Assembly: GCA_900318085.1 (NCBI GenBank)
Contig: ONJF01000016.1
Location: 1-64,000, forward strand
DNA length: 64,000 nt
Direction of reading: 5' to 3'
Source of the DNA: an uncultured Bacteroidales bacterium
Lineage (GTDB): Bacteria > Bacteroidota > Bacteroidia > Bacteroidales > F082
Position 1 is the stretch's first letter. Every line of letters starts with the position of its first letter. A model generated the notes under the pieces. It was not told the DNA's origin and ran no database searches. It saw only the letters and a list, made by a program, of their open reading frames with translations. Of the stretch, positions 31,441 through 40,123 are shown piece after piece. The position numbers and the translations under genes were made by a program.

Positions 31441-31463
31441 GCATTTAGATTCCAATAAATTAC

Positions 31464-31508
31464 AAAAGGCAAAATCGGTTTCGGTTTTGCCTTTTACATT
31501 TTTTTCAA
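31464..31508 (+). terminator. Terminator of pepD
   Basis: AAAAGGCAAAA pairs with TTTTGCCTTTT around TCGGTTTCGG, followed by a T-rich run. Confidence 0.9.
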
Positions 31509-31538
31509 GAAAAATGTTGGAGCAAAGGAAATTCTTCG

Positions 31539-31546
31539 TACTTTTG
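31539..31546 (+). promoter_or_regulatory. -7 promoter element of rpmH
   Basis: TACTTTTG, 56 bases before the rpmH ATG. Confidence 0.75.
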
Positions 31547-31601
31547 CAGCCCGATTCAAAAGGGATTATAGCGAATAATAACAAATAAATAAGATAGAGA
31601 G

Positions 31602-31739
31602 ATGAAGCGCACTTATCAACCTTCGAACAGAAAACGTAGAAACAAACACGGTTTCAGAGAGAGAATGTCGACGGCTAATGGCCGTAAGGTTTTGGCCGCC
31701 AAAGGCAGAAAGAAACTTACCGTCTCTGACGAGTATTAA
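31602..31739 (+). CDS. rpmH: 50S ribosomal protein L34
   Basis: A 45-residue very basic protein beginning [20 protein letters not shown], with [17 protein letters not shown] and an acidic end SDEY; this is the complete L34 of the large ribosomal subunit, of normal length. It has its own promoter and a terminator downstream. In many bacteria rpmH sits beside rnpA and yidC near the replication origin; neither is here, which is usual in Bacteroidetes. Confidence 0.97.
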   Translation: MKRTYQPSNRKRRNKHGFRERMSTANGRKVLAAKGRKKLTVSDEY

Positions 31740-31797
31740 TTCAGAGATTTGACATCGTCAATATCTGTAGCCGTTATATTTCTCATTTAAGGTAACG

Positions 31798-31830
31798 AAG
31801 GCGACCCCATTGGGGAATCGCCTTTTGTTG
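31798..31830 (+). terminator. Terminator of rpmH
   Basis: AAGGCGA pairs with TCGCCTT, with an inner CCCC/GGGG pairing, followed by TTGTTGTTTT. Confidence 0.85.
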
Positions 31831-31839
31831 TTTTACACT

Positions 31840-31912
31840 GTCGCGAACTGCGTCCCCGCAGTTCGGAATAAGATACCATAATTGAACTGCGAGACGCTGT
31901 TCACGACAAGGA
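31840..31912 (+). repeat. Inverted repeat at the 3' end of the methyltransferase gene
   Basis: GAACTGCG pairs with CGCAGTTC across four bases, a third GAACTGCG copy lies further on, and outer TGTCG-type arms also pair. It overlaps the last codons of the minus-strand methyltransferase. Confidence 0.6.
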
Positions 31913-32671
31913 ACAACGATAAATGATCTCCTCTCCCCTACGCGCCAACCGCATCCTGTTGCGTTGCTCGTCCGTAATCTCATAATAGATCCTGTCCTCG
32001 GTCACAACGAAACCCGCCTTGCGCAGCACCTCGGCATAGTCACGGCCAAACTGCCGCACATGGTCATATTGTCCGAAGAGACGCTGACGCTCCTTCGGGT
32101 CGGTGACGCTCGGGTCCTCGAAGGTGTCGACATCGGGGTTGATGGGGACCAACAAGATGGCCCATCCCCCTGGTTTCAGGATCCTCTTAATCTCCGAGAA
32201 AGCCTTGTTCGCATCGCTGACATGCTCCAGCACATGGTTACAGATGACCACATCATAGGTGTCGCTCGGCTGGTCGATGGCCGTGACATCAAGGTGGAGG
32301 TCAGCGATGGGCGAATCGAGGTCGGCAGTGGTGTAGTCGAGGTTCTTCAAGGCACGGAAACGCTTCAGGAAGGGCTGCTCGGGAGCGAAATGCAAGACCT
32401 TCAAGGGCGCAGTGAAAAAGTCCGTCTTCTCCTTCAGATAGAGCCACAGCAAACGATGGCGCTCGAGCGACAAGCACTTGGGACACATGCGGTTATCAGT
32501 GGCTGTGCCATAGCCATAAGGCAGGAATTTGCGGAAATGGCCGCCACAAACGGGACATTCCACCTTGTTGCCCCAATAAAACGGTCGGATCAGCCAGCTG
32601 AAGAGATAGCTCATCCTGATGAGCCACTGGCGGGGAAAGATCTTGGTGAAGAGTGATATCAGCTTTTTCAT
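31901..32671 (-). CDS. Class I SAM-dependent methyltransferase with zinc-ribbon-like insert
   Basis: A 256-residue protein. A CPVCGG and MCPKC pair (about residues 39-64) looks like a zinc site; a Rossmann methyltransferase follows with TTADLDSPIADLHLDV, VVICNHVLEHVSDANKAF (post-motif with His-Glu-His) and ILKPGGWAILLVPI. The N-terminal segment FPRQWLIRMSYLFSWLIRPF is hydrophobic and may bind membrane. It overlaps the upstream glycosyltransferase gene by 4 bases, so it probably modifies a glycan or lipid-linked sugar; the substrate is not identifiable. Confidence 0.82.
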   Translation of the reverse strand: MKKLISLFTKIFPRQWLIRMSYLFSWLIRPFYWGNKVECPVCGGHFRKFLPYGYGTATDNRMCPKCLSLERHRLLWLYLKEKTDFFTAPLKVLHFAPEQPFLKRFRALKNLDYTTADLDSPIADLHLDVTAIDQPSDTYDVVICNHVLEHVSDANKAFSEIKRILKPGGWAILLVPINPDVDTFEDPSVTDPKERQRLFGQYDHVRQFGRDYAEVLRKAGFVVTEDRIYYEITDEQRNRMRLARRGEEIIYRCSLS

Positions 32672-33789
32672 TTCAATACATTCTTAATGGTGGTCGACAT
32701 CCGCGACCAGGAATACTTCTGTTTTTCGACAGCGATGTTGGCGATAAACTCCGCTTCCCTTTGGTTGGCGAAGAAATCGACGAGTGCGTCGGCGATGCTT
32801 TTCGGGTCGGGATTCACGGCATAGCCGACCTTCCCGTTGGGAACGATTTCGTCGAGACCGCCCACATTGGTCACCAGCATAGGCTTCTCAAAATGATAGG
32901 CCACCTGCGTGACACCGCTTTGCGTGGCCGATTTGTAGGGCTGCACCACGATGTCGGCGGCGTTGAAATAATCCTTCACTTGTCCATCAGGCACAAACCT
33001 ATCGTCAACGATAATCCGGTCTTGCAAGCCAAGCGACTGGATCTTTTCCAAATAAGGAGCCTTGTCGTCATAAAACTCGCCAGCCACGATCAGTTTCAGC
33101 GGATACGCTGCCAGGCGTTCATCGGCGAAGGCTTCGATCAGCCAGTCAAGGCCCTTGTAGGCACGCACCAGGCCGAAAAACAGCAGGTAACGATAGCCCT
33201 CGTCGAGACCGAGATGCTGCAAGGCCGTCTCGCGCGGCTCCCTCGGCCCATAGTGGTCGTAGATGGGATGCGGAGCCCAAGCCTTGGGTTTACCCCTCTT
33301 GTCAAGCCGACCGACCTCGCCTACCACCGATTGCGAAAGCGCCACAAAGCCATCCATTGATTTCACAAAATAAGGTGTCAGCAACTTGTCCACAAGAGAG
33401 CCCTCATGAGGCATCATATTATGAATCAAGGCTATGCGTTGTGCGGTTTTGATCCTGCGAGCCATCATGCCATAGCAGGGCGCAAAAAACGACATCCAAT
33501 AGGCGAACACCACCTTGTCGTAGTGCCCTTGGTTGATTTTTCTCCCCACCTTCAGCCAGTTGAAGGGATTCACAGAGTTGACGACCCTCTTGATATTCAA
33601 AGACTCGGGAGCCGGATCGGTGGAATATTGCGTCTTGCCAGGGAAGAGGAAATTGGGATACTGGAGCGTAAAAGTCCAGATCTCCACCTCATCGCCTTCC
33701 TCCTGAAACTGGCGGGCCAGACGCTCGTTGAACGCCGCGATGCCACCGCGATAGGGATAGGCTGTACCAACTATAAGAATCTTACTCAT
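32668..33789 (-). CDS. Glycosyltransferase family 4
   Basis: A 373-residue GT-B enzyme: ILIVGTAYPYRGGIAAFNER at the N-terminus, IALIHNMMPHEGS, then LLFFGLVRAYKGLDWLIEAF, LIVAGEFYDD and the donor-site VVQPYKSATQSGVTQVAYHF with PMLVTNVGGLDE. GT4 enzymes transfer sugars from nucleotide donors with retention; specificity is unknown. Promoter TAACTTTG lies 60 bases upstream and a methyltransferase gene follows with a 4-base overlap. Confidence 0.88.
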   Translation of the reverse strand: MSKILIVGTAYPYRGGIAAFNERLARQFQEEGDEVEIWTFTLQYPNFLFPGKTQYSTDPAPESLNIKRVVNSVNPFNWLKVGRKINQGHYDKVVFAYWMSFFAPCYGMMARRIKTAQRIALIHNMMPHEGSLVDKLLTPYFVKSMDGFVALSQSVVGEVGRLDKRGKPKAWAPHPIYDHYGPREPRETALQHLGLDEGYRYLLFFGLVRAYKGLDWLIEAFADERLAAYPLKLIVAGEFYDDKAPYLEKIQSLGLQDRIIVDDRFVPDGQVKDYFNAADIVVQPYKSATQSGVTQVAYHFEKPMLVTNVGGLDEIVPNGKVGYAVNPDPKSIADALVDFFANQREAEFIANIAVEKQKYSWSRMSTTIKNVLK

Positions 33790-33849
33790 AAGTACTTACG
33801 CACATTCATCCGCATGAAGACGAAAGAGAAGACCGTCTCCAAAACGAGG

Positions 33850-33857
33850 CAAAGTTA
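33850..33857 (-). promoter_or_regulatory. -7 promoter element of the GT4/methyltransferase operon
   Basis: Minus-strand TAACTTTG, 61 bases before the start at 33789. Confidence 0.6.
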
Positions 33858-33919
33858 TTAAAAATAAGCAGACGAAGCGGGCAAAAAGCGAACTTTGTCG
33901 AAAGAAAACAAATTTGTTG

Positions 33920-33927
33920 TACTTTTG
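33920..33927 (+). promoter_or_regulatory. -7 promoter element of the YfhO-family gene
   Basis: TACTTTTG with a TTTG about 22 bases upstream; 27 bases before the ATG at 33954. Confidence 0.7.
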
Positions 33928-33953
33928 CAGTTTAAACCTAACCACTCACCGAC

Positions 33954-36458
33954 ATGAAAAGCGAGTTTTTCCAAAAACACGGCAAAACGATAGCCATCAT
34001 CGGCTGCATCATAGCCTTTGCCGCCATCACCTTAATTTATTTCTCCCCCATCTTTGAAGGCAAACGCCTGCAACAGCACGACATCGGCATGTACAAAGGC
34101 ATGTCGAAAGAGATTGCCGACTACCGGGAGGCCACGGGCGAGACCACCCTTTGGACCAATTCGATGTTTGGCGGCATGCCTGCCTGGAATATCTCGGCGC
34201 GGCAGAACGCCAACCTCTTCAACGAGATTCACCCTGTACTCTCGTTGGGCTTGCCGAGTCCCATCGGCGCCGTGTTCATCGGCATGTTGGGCTTCTTCAT
34301 CCTTATGTTGGTACTTGACTGCAGCGTGTGGTTGAGTTTTGTGGCTGCCCTAGCCTATGGTTTCTCATCCTATATGTTCATCATCATTGGAGCGGGGCAC
34401 AACACCAAGGCCTTCGCCATCGCCTATATGGCTCCAGTGGTGGCTGGCGTGCTCTTGGCCTACAAAGGGAAATATCTGTGGGGCTCGGTACTGACCGCCA
34501 TCGCCCTGGCTCTTGAAGTAAAGTCAAACCACCTGCAGATTACCTATTACCTGTTGCTGATGCTCATCATCCTCATCATCGCCGAGTTCATCAGCGACAT
34601 CAAAGACAAGAAACTGGGCCACTTCTTCAAAGCCTCGGCCTGTCTTTTGGTGGCTGCGGTGATTGCCGTCATGACGAACTTCACCATCCTTTATGCCAAC
34701 TACGACTACGGCAAGGAGACCACGCGTGGCAAACCCGTTTTGGCCAGCGACAGCGACAACCAGACCAAGGGTCTCGACCGCGACTATATCACCCAGTGGA
34801 GCTACGGCAAAGGCGAGACTTGGAGCCTGATGATCCCCAACGCCAAAGGCGGCGCCACGGCTTACATCGGCAACCAGAACCCGGCCTTGGAAAAGGCGGA
34901 CAGCCGCTACCGTTCCAACATCGCACAAAGCAACGCCTATTGGGGCGACCAGCCCGGCACCAGCGGTCCCGTTTATGTGGGCGCCATCGTCGTATTCCTC
35001 TTCGTCCTGGGTGCCCTGACCGTGAAAGGCAAGCTGAAATGGGCCTTGCTCATCGCCACCTTGCTCTCCATCCTACTCAGCTGGGGCAAGAACTTCATGG
35101 GCTTCACCGACTTCTTCATCAACCATGTCCCCGGCTATAACAAGTTCCGCGCGGTGTCGATGACCTTGGTCATCGCCGAGGTGTGCATGCCGTTATTAGG
35201 TTTCTTAGGCTTGGCCGAGATTGTCAAAGACCCGGAAAGCTTCAAGAAAAACCTTCCCAAGTTCTTCATCGCCTTGGGCATCACTGCAGGTCTATGCCTC
35301 CTCTTCTATCTCATGCCCAAGACCTTCTTCAACTTCTTCAGCCAGGACGAGGCGTCGCAGTTCGCCCAACTGAAGTCGGGCAAAGACGGTGCCTTATACT
35401 CCGCCTTTGCCACCCAACTCGAGAACGTGCGCGTGGCCATCTTCCGCAAGGACGCCTTGCGCAGCCTGCTCTTCATCCTCCTTGCCGCTGTGCCGATCTT
35501 CCTCTATGGCAAAGGCAAGCTGAAAGCCGTGCCCGCCATGGCTATCTTGGCTGTGTTGGTCTTTATCGACATGTTCCCCATCGACAAGCGCTACCTCAAC
35601 AACGACAACTTCGTTGACAAGTCGAAGGCCGAGAAGCCTTTTGTAGCCACGCCTGCCGACAAATTTGTCTTGGAAGACAAGAGCCTCGACTTCAGAGTCG
35701 TCGACCTGACGAAGAACGTCTTCAACGATGCCAGCTCGTCGTATTTCCACAAGTCGATTGGTGGCTATTCGGGTGCCAAGTTGCGCCGTTACCAAGATGT
35801 CATCACTGGCTATTTGGGCAAAGAGGTGCAGCAGTTCAGCAACATCTTCAAGAGCCTCAATACCGACGGTGACTTGGCCACAAGCATGGAAGGCCAAAAA
35901 TGGGTCAACATGCTGAACACCAAATATATCATCTACAACGGCAACGAGCAGCCTCTTGTCAACCCCTGCGCCTACGGCAATGCCTGGATGGTCGACAATG
36001 TCAACCTAGTTGACAACCCCAATGCCGAGTTTGACGCCGTGGCTACCACCGATACGCGCCACACCGCCATCATCCACAAGGAATTTGAGGACATGGTGAA
36101 GGGTTATCATCCCACCGACAGCCTCGGCAGCATCACCTTGACAGACTACAAGCCCAACCAGCTGACCTATAACTTCAACGCTTCGGAAGACAAGCTTGTC
36201 GTCTTCTCCGAGATATGGACCAGCAAAGGCTGGACCATGCGCATCGATGGCGAAGAGAAGCCCATCCTGCGTGCCAACTACCTGTTACGTGCCGCGATGG
36301 TACCGGCCGGGCAGCACGAAATCGTGATGCGCTACGAACCTCGTATCTGGAAAGTGGGCGGCGTGATCTCGCTGGTGAGTTCGCTGGTCATTTTGTTCAG
36401 TCTCGTAGGAGCCATCATTTTCACCTTGCGAAAGGAAAAGGCCCCCGTCAAAGAATGA
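33954..36458 (+). CDS. YfhO-family polytopic membrane protein
   Basis: An 834-residue protein with about 13 membrane helices (for example TIAIIGCIIAFAAITLIYFS, IGAVFIGMLGFFILMLVLDC, ASACLLVAAVIAVMTNFTIL, and a final helix VISLVSSLVILFSLVGAIIF) and large extracytoplasmic segments. DIGMYKGMSKEIADYREATG, LWTNSMFGGMPAWNIS and a C-terminal VVFSEIWTSKGWTMRIDGEE are characteristic of Bacteroidetes YfhO proteins. In Gram-positives YfhO is a lipid-linked-sugar glycosyltransferase for wall polymers; the overall GT-C-like topology fits a similar role. A GT2 gene begins three bases after its stop. Confidence 0.88.
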   Translation: MKSEFFQKHGKTIAIIGCIIAFAAITLIYFSPIFEGKRLQQHDIGMYKGMSKEIADYREATGETTLWTNSMFGGMPAWNISARQNANLFNEIHPVLSLGLPSPIGAVFIGMLGFFILMLVLDCSVWLSFVAALAYGFSSYMFIIIGAGHNTKAFAIAYMAPVVAGVLLAYKGKYLWGSVLTAIALALEVKSNHLQITYYLLLMLIILIIAEFISDIKDKKLGHFFKASACLLVAAVIAVMTNFTILYANYDYGKETTRGKPVLASDSDNQTKGLDRDYITQWSYGKGETWSLMIPNAKGGATAYIGNQNPALEKADSRYRSNIAQSNAYWGDQPGTSGPVYVGAIVVFLFVLGALTVKGKLKWALLIATLLSILLSWGKNFMGFTDFFINHVPGYNKFRAVSMTLVIAEVCMPLLGFLGLAEIVKDPESFKKNLPKFFIALGITAGLCLLFYLMPKTFFNFFSQDEASQFAQLKSGKDGALYSAFATQLENVRVAIFRKDALRSLLFILLAAVPIFLYGKGKLKAVPAMAILAVLVFIDMFPIDKRYLNNDNFVDKSKAEKPFVATPADKFVLEDKSLDFRVVDLTKNVFNDASSSYFHKSIGGYSGAKLRRYQDVITGYLGKEVQQFSNIFKSLNTDGDLATSMEGQKWVNMLNTKYIIYNGNEQPLVNPCAYGNAWMVDNVNLVDNPNAEFDAVATTDTRHTAIIHKEFEDMVKGYHPTDSLGSITLTDYKPNQLTYNFNASEDKLVVFSEIWTSKGWTMRIDGEEKPILRANYLLRAAMVPAGQHEIVMRYEPRIWKVGGVISLVSSLVILFSLVGAIIFTLRKEKAPVKE

Positions 36459-36461
36459 GCC

Positions 36462-37373
36462 ATGCTCTCCCTCATTATATGCACATATAACCGCGACAAA
36501 TACCTCTACGGTGCGTTGCAACGCATCGCGGAGAACGGCTATCCCGTCGACGCATACGAAATTGTTTTGGTCAACAACATGTCGACTGACAACACCGAGA
36601 GCGAATGCCAGCGTTTCCAAAACGACTATCCAGGCATTGATTTCCGCTATTTCTTAGAGACTCAGCAGGGGCTATCTTTTGCCCGCAACCGGGGCATCCA
36701 AGAAAGCCGTGGCGACACTTTGGTTTTCTTGGACGACGATTCCTACATACAACCCAACTATCTCATCAACCTTCAACATCAGTTGGAATCTTGTCCCGAT
36801 GCCGACGCTTTTGGAGGGAAAATCGATCCCGTCTTTGAATCTGGAGAAGCCCCGAAGTGGCTCTCCAAATGGAACTACTCATGGGTATCGGCCATCGACC
36901 TGGGCGACAAGGTCTGCCAATTCAAGGGGAAGGCTTTCCCTATCGGGGCCAACATGGGCATCAAGAAAGCCATGCTTTCGAAAATCGGAGTGTTCAACAC
37001 AGAGTTGGGACGCAGCAAAAAGAACCTGATGGGCGGTGAAGAGAAAGACCTCTTTGAGCGCATTAGGCAGCAAGGAGGGAACATCTATTACTTCCCCGAT
37101 GTGGCAGTGCAGCATGTGATTCCGCCCTCAAGGACCACCATAGACTATGTGAAACGATTGGGAGAAGGTGTGGGCATGAGTGAAAGAATCAGGACGCTTA
37201 GTGTCTCAAAGTGGAAATACCTGAAGCGGTTGCTCTCCGAACTCGTCAAATGGGGCGGGACTATTGTGCTATGGGTCATTTCAGTCTTCCAAGGGAAGCC
37301 CGCAAAAGGCCGCTCCCTGGTTTTGTTCAGGCGCCATGTCACCAAAGGGTTGCTGAGACCCATCAAGGAATAA
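36462..37373 (+). CDS. Glycosyltransferase family 2
   Basis: A 303-residue GT-A enzyme: LSLIICTYNRDKYLYGAL, IVLVNNMSTDNTESE, LSFARNRGIQESRGDTLVFL followed by the DDDS metal site, then AFGGKIDP, ANMGIKKAMLSKIGVFNTEL, GGEEKDLFERIRQQG and a C-terminal hydrophobic segment. Inverting GT2 enzymes of this type work on surface polysaccharides. It starts directly after the YfhO gene, and its 3' end overlaps the convergent TagF-like gene by 11 bases. Confidence 0.9.
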   Translation: MLSLIICTYNRDKYLYGALQRIAENGYPVDAYEIVLVNNMSTDNTESECQRFQNDYPGIDFRYFLETQQGLSFARNRGIQESRGDTLVFLDDDSYIQPNYLINLQHQLESCPDADAFGGKIDPVFESGEAPKWLSKWNYSWVSAIDLGDKVCQFKGKAFPIGANMGIKKAMLSKIGVFNTELGRSKKNLMGGEEKDLFERIRQQGGNIYYFPDVAVQHVIPPSRTTIDYVKRLGEGVGMSERIRTLSVSKWKYLKRLLSELVKWGGTIVLWVISVFQGKPAKGRSLVLFRRHVTKGLLRPIKE

Positions 37374-38559
37374 GAGCCTTAAAATAACCTGCCACTTTCT
37401 CCAAAGACCGATTCACATTGCCTGCCCAACTCTTGCGGACAAGAGCTTCTTTCTGCTTCTCATCCAATTCAAATCGAGGTTCCTTAAGTGCATCCAAGAG
37501 ACCTTCAAAATCAAACACCCTTTTTCCGACAACCATTTCATCAAACGGCCAGATAAAACTTCTTTCTCCGGTAAACTTATGGTAATCGAACAAATACAAA
37601 ATCACCCCTTTCTTATCCATCAACAGATAATCATTGATTACTGACGAATAATCGGTAATAAGCACATCGGTATAAGGCAAAATCGGATAAAGATCGGTCT
37701 TGGCCGAAAGTATTCTTACATGAGTAAGACGCAAATCATCAACTTCTTTGATTACAGTATTGGCATGCGGCTTAAAAATCATAAGCGACTGACTCTCTTG
37801 CATAGCCATGTCAACGGCTTTCAAGTCAAAGTCTTTCCCCATAAAATCATAATTTGAGTCACGCCATGTAGGAAGATAGAAAAACACATGTTGATACCTA
37901 CCAGACTTCAGTTCAGCAATCAGTTGTTGTGTCGTCTCTGGTTCATACTGTCTCACAAAGGCCATTCGTCTTTCTTCGGGCCAAGTCAAGATATCGTTGC
38001 GAGGATTTCCAAGTTCAAGACAGCGGCTGATATCAATGCGAAAAGCCCGTGAAAACATCTCCGAATACATCGGCGAAGCAGAGAGCATATAATCAGGCCT
38101 TTTGAACGATTCGGGGTGGAAAAAACGTTCCTTTAGGGTTTTCTTCACATATCGGTCGGCCAGCGGTCCCGAGTCTATGTCATACTCAATCTTTTTCATA
38201 GGCAAACCGTGCCATAGATTGACGAGTGTGGCATTCCCTGACAAACAAAACATGATGTCAGACGAATATGCATTGAAGAACCAAAATTTCGATGTCAAAG
38301 CGAGCCAAGCGCCTTTCGGACTAAGAATCCAAAATGCCTTCATGCCCTTGCTCCTCACCTCTTCCACGGTCGTTTTGTTGGTGCTCAGCCAAGCAGCATC
38401 AACCTCGGGCAACTGAGTCGACACATGAATGAAAAAATACTTGGCGTTGCCGTCGAACCCTCCACGGAAACTACCAAAAGCCCATTTTTTCTTGTTCCTG
38501 GGGAACAGGAACGAGAAAGGGTAAATACAATAGCAAACCAAATAGGCCAGAAATCTCAT
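37363..38559 (-). CDS. CDP-glycerol/ribitol glycerophosphotransferase family (TagF-like)
   Basis: A 398-residue protein of the teichoic-acid polymerase/primase family: KWAFGSFRGGFDGNAKYFFI, NLWHGLPMKKIEYDIDSG (family hallmark, His base), MLSASPMYSEMF, LELGNPRNDIL, FFYLPTWRD, LMIFKPHANT, ILPYTDVLITDYSSVINDYL and FDYHKFTGERSFIW. An N-terminal hydrophobic stretch (FLAYLVCYCIYPFSFLF) may anchor it to the membrane. The ATG at 38559 is four bases beyond the upstream stop codon; a TTG start 21 bases earlier is less likely. Last gene of an operon with licD-like, cytidylyltransferase and asparagine-synthase-like genes, pointing to a phosphodiester-containing surface polymer. Confidence 0.88.
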   Translation of the reverse strand: MRFLAYLVCYCIYPFSFLFPRNKKKWAFGSFRGGFDGNAKYFFIHVSTQLPEVDAAWLSTNKTTVEEVRSKGMKAFWILSPKGAWLALTSKFWFFNAYSSDIMFCLSGNATLVNLWHGLPMKKIEYDIDSGPLADRYVKKTLKERFFHPESFKRPDYMLSASPMYSEMFSRAFRIDISRCLELGNPRNDILTWPEERRMAFVRQYEPETTQQLIAELKSGRYQHVFFYLPTWRDSNYDFMGKDFDLKAVDMAMQESQSLMIFKPHANTVIKEVDDLRLTHVRILSAKTDLYPILPYTDVLITDYSSVINDYLLMDKKGVILYLFDYHKFTGERSFIWPFDEMVVGKRVFDFEGLLDALKEPRFELDEKQKEALVRKSWAGNVNRSLEKVAGYFKALIP

Positions 38560-38563
38560 CGGA

Positions 38564-39619
38564 TCATCGTTTATCAACAAACATGCTTAGGAACAATTCA
38601 GCACACCACAGCTGCCATTTTTGGTTTCCCGTCAGTTGGCTCATTGGAATATCGTGGCGAAACTCTTTTCTTCTAGGCCCTTCCCAATTCTTGAAAATAA
38701 TATCCACGGGGCGCGGCATAGGTATCTTTGCAGGCACCTTTCGTTCCGGATATTTCATTCGATACAAATCCCTAACGAGATATTTCGATTCACCATTTCT
38801 AATACGCTGCAAATCTTTTGGCTCAGCCATAACCAGGTTTTCGTATGGATCAAAATAAGGCAATCCTGCCGCATTAAAAGCATTGTAATAGGAACTATAG
38901 CTTTCGTTTGTGCACAAATCATCCATAAAACCGAGAAAGTCAATTCCGTCCTTACCGATTCTATATTTTTCGAACGGCTCGTAAACATCAACAGGATGGG
39001 CTAGCACCAATTCCGGGTCCAAGGAGATATACCGTTGGACAAATTCATCAAATTTCCAATCTTTGCCCAACAGCTTGTCCATCCCACCAAAAACATAATC
39101 CGCTCCATCTCCAATAATCATCATTTCAACGCCATCGGCTTGCGCCTGTTTTGCCGCTTTATAGATCTGCGGTTCGATGGAATGCACCGGACCGCATTTT
39201 GCTTTCATGACAATAGGAGTAAAAGCTTTGTAGTCGTCAAAAGTAATATCGACTAGCACTTGATGAAGGCCATATTTCTCAGCGTATTCTTTTGACCTCG
39301 CTATGTCTGCATCGAAAATCTCTGTCTCCTTAGAAACAAATGTATATGCTATGCTACCAGGTTTCATGTAGGAAGCCAACACAGCGCTATCCATCCCTCC
39401 CGATAGGAGGATACCCATCTTTTTACACTCCCCATTCAGTCTATCAAAATCGCGCTGAATCTTTTCGTCAATCTCTTTGGCCGTTTTCACTGCGACCTTC
39501 TTTTCATCAGGAATAGTCGGAAAATTTTTATGGCGCATTCCTTCGACATAGTCAACACCATCTTTGTAGGTGTATCTATATGCCATATAAGAGCTTAAAC
39601 AAAAGTCAATGTCTATCAT
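38564..39619 (-). CDS. Asparagine-synthase-like amidotransferase domain protein without glutaminase domain
   Basis: A 351-residue protein with the PP-loop ATP site MGILLSGGMDSAVLASY and IGDGADYVFGGMDKLLG, as in the C-terminal synthetase domain of asparagine synthase. The N-terminal glutaminase domain with its Cys2 nucleophile is missing, so it must use free ammonia, another amine, or a partner. The ATG at 39619 is chosen over a TTG two codons upstream. It sits 13 bases after the cytidylyltransferase gene and 4 bases before the TagF-like gene, so it may form an amide or activate a carboxyl group in the same polymer. Confidence 0.8.
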   Translation of the reverse strand: MIDIDFCLSSYMAYRYTYKDGVDYVEGMRHKNFPTIPDEKKVAVKTAKEIDEKIQRDFDRLNGECKKMGILLSGGMDSAVLASYMKPGSIAYTFVSKETEIFDADIARSKEYAEKYGLHQVLVDITFDDYKAFTPIVMKAKCGPVHSIEPQIYKAAKQAQADGVEMMIIGDGADYVFGGMDKLLGKDWKFDEFVQRYISLDPELVLAHPVDVYEPFEKYRIGKDGIDFLGFMDDLCTNESYSSYYNAFNAAGLPYFDPYENLVMAEPKDLQRIRNGESKYLVRDLYRMKYPERKVPAKIPMPRPVDIIFKNWEGPRRKEFRHDIPMSQLTGNQKWQLWCAELFLSMFVDKR

Positions 39620-39632
39620 AAGCAACCGATTA

Positions 39633-40115
39633 TTATTTCAAATCCCTCAAGTCATGTTTGCGGACAGCATCCAAAGCCTCATTGATTTTGGTTGAGGAGA
39701 TGCCTTTCGTATATGGGAAATAAACAATCTTGATACCCTCCTTGGCAAATTCCTCCTCATATTTCAACCATTTCTCCGTGCCATACCAGTCGTCGCCAAC
39801 AAACAAGAACTTCGCTCCAAGTTTTTTACAAGCAGTAAGTTTGTCCATATCATATTGGGGCACTGCCGCATCCACATATTTGCACGACCTAACTATCTCT
39901 ATCCTATCCTCAAAAGGGATCATCGCCTGCTTGCCTTTATAGGCAACCAACTCATCGACTGTTACGCCGACTACTAAATAATCGCACATCCCTTTGGCAT
40001 TCTTTAATAAATTCAAATGACCTATGTGGAAAAGGTCATAAACCCCTGTCGTATATCCTATGACCAATTGTTTTTGATTTTGCTGATCTCTAGATTGTTT
40101 TGAAATATCTTCCAT
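39633..40115 (-). CDS. Glycerol-3-phosphate-type cytidylyltransferase (TagD-like)
   Basis: A 160-residue nucleotidyltransferase: IGYTTGVYDLFHIGHLNLLK with the HIGH motif, YLVVGVTVDELV, IPFEDRIEIVRSCKYVDAAV, FLFVGDDWYGTEKW, and VYFPYTKGISSTKINEAL carrying the ISST motif. It probably makes CDP-glycerol or a related CDP-alcohol from CTP. About 20 residues precede the core domain, polar and Gln-rich. It is followed by the asparagine-synthase-like gene and preceded, after 8 bases, by the LicD-like gene. A second copy of the domain is fused to an SDR at 41026. Confidence 0.9.
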   Translation of the reverse strand: MEDISKQSRDQQNQKQLVIGYTTGVYDLFHIGHLNLLKNAKGMCDYLVVGVTVDELVAYKGKQAMIPFEDRIEIVRSCKYVDAAVPQYDMDKLTACKKLGAKFLFVGDDWYGTEKWLKYEEEFAKEGIKIVYFPYTKGISSTKINEALDAVRKHDLRDLK

Positions 40116-40123
40116 AATATCGC

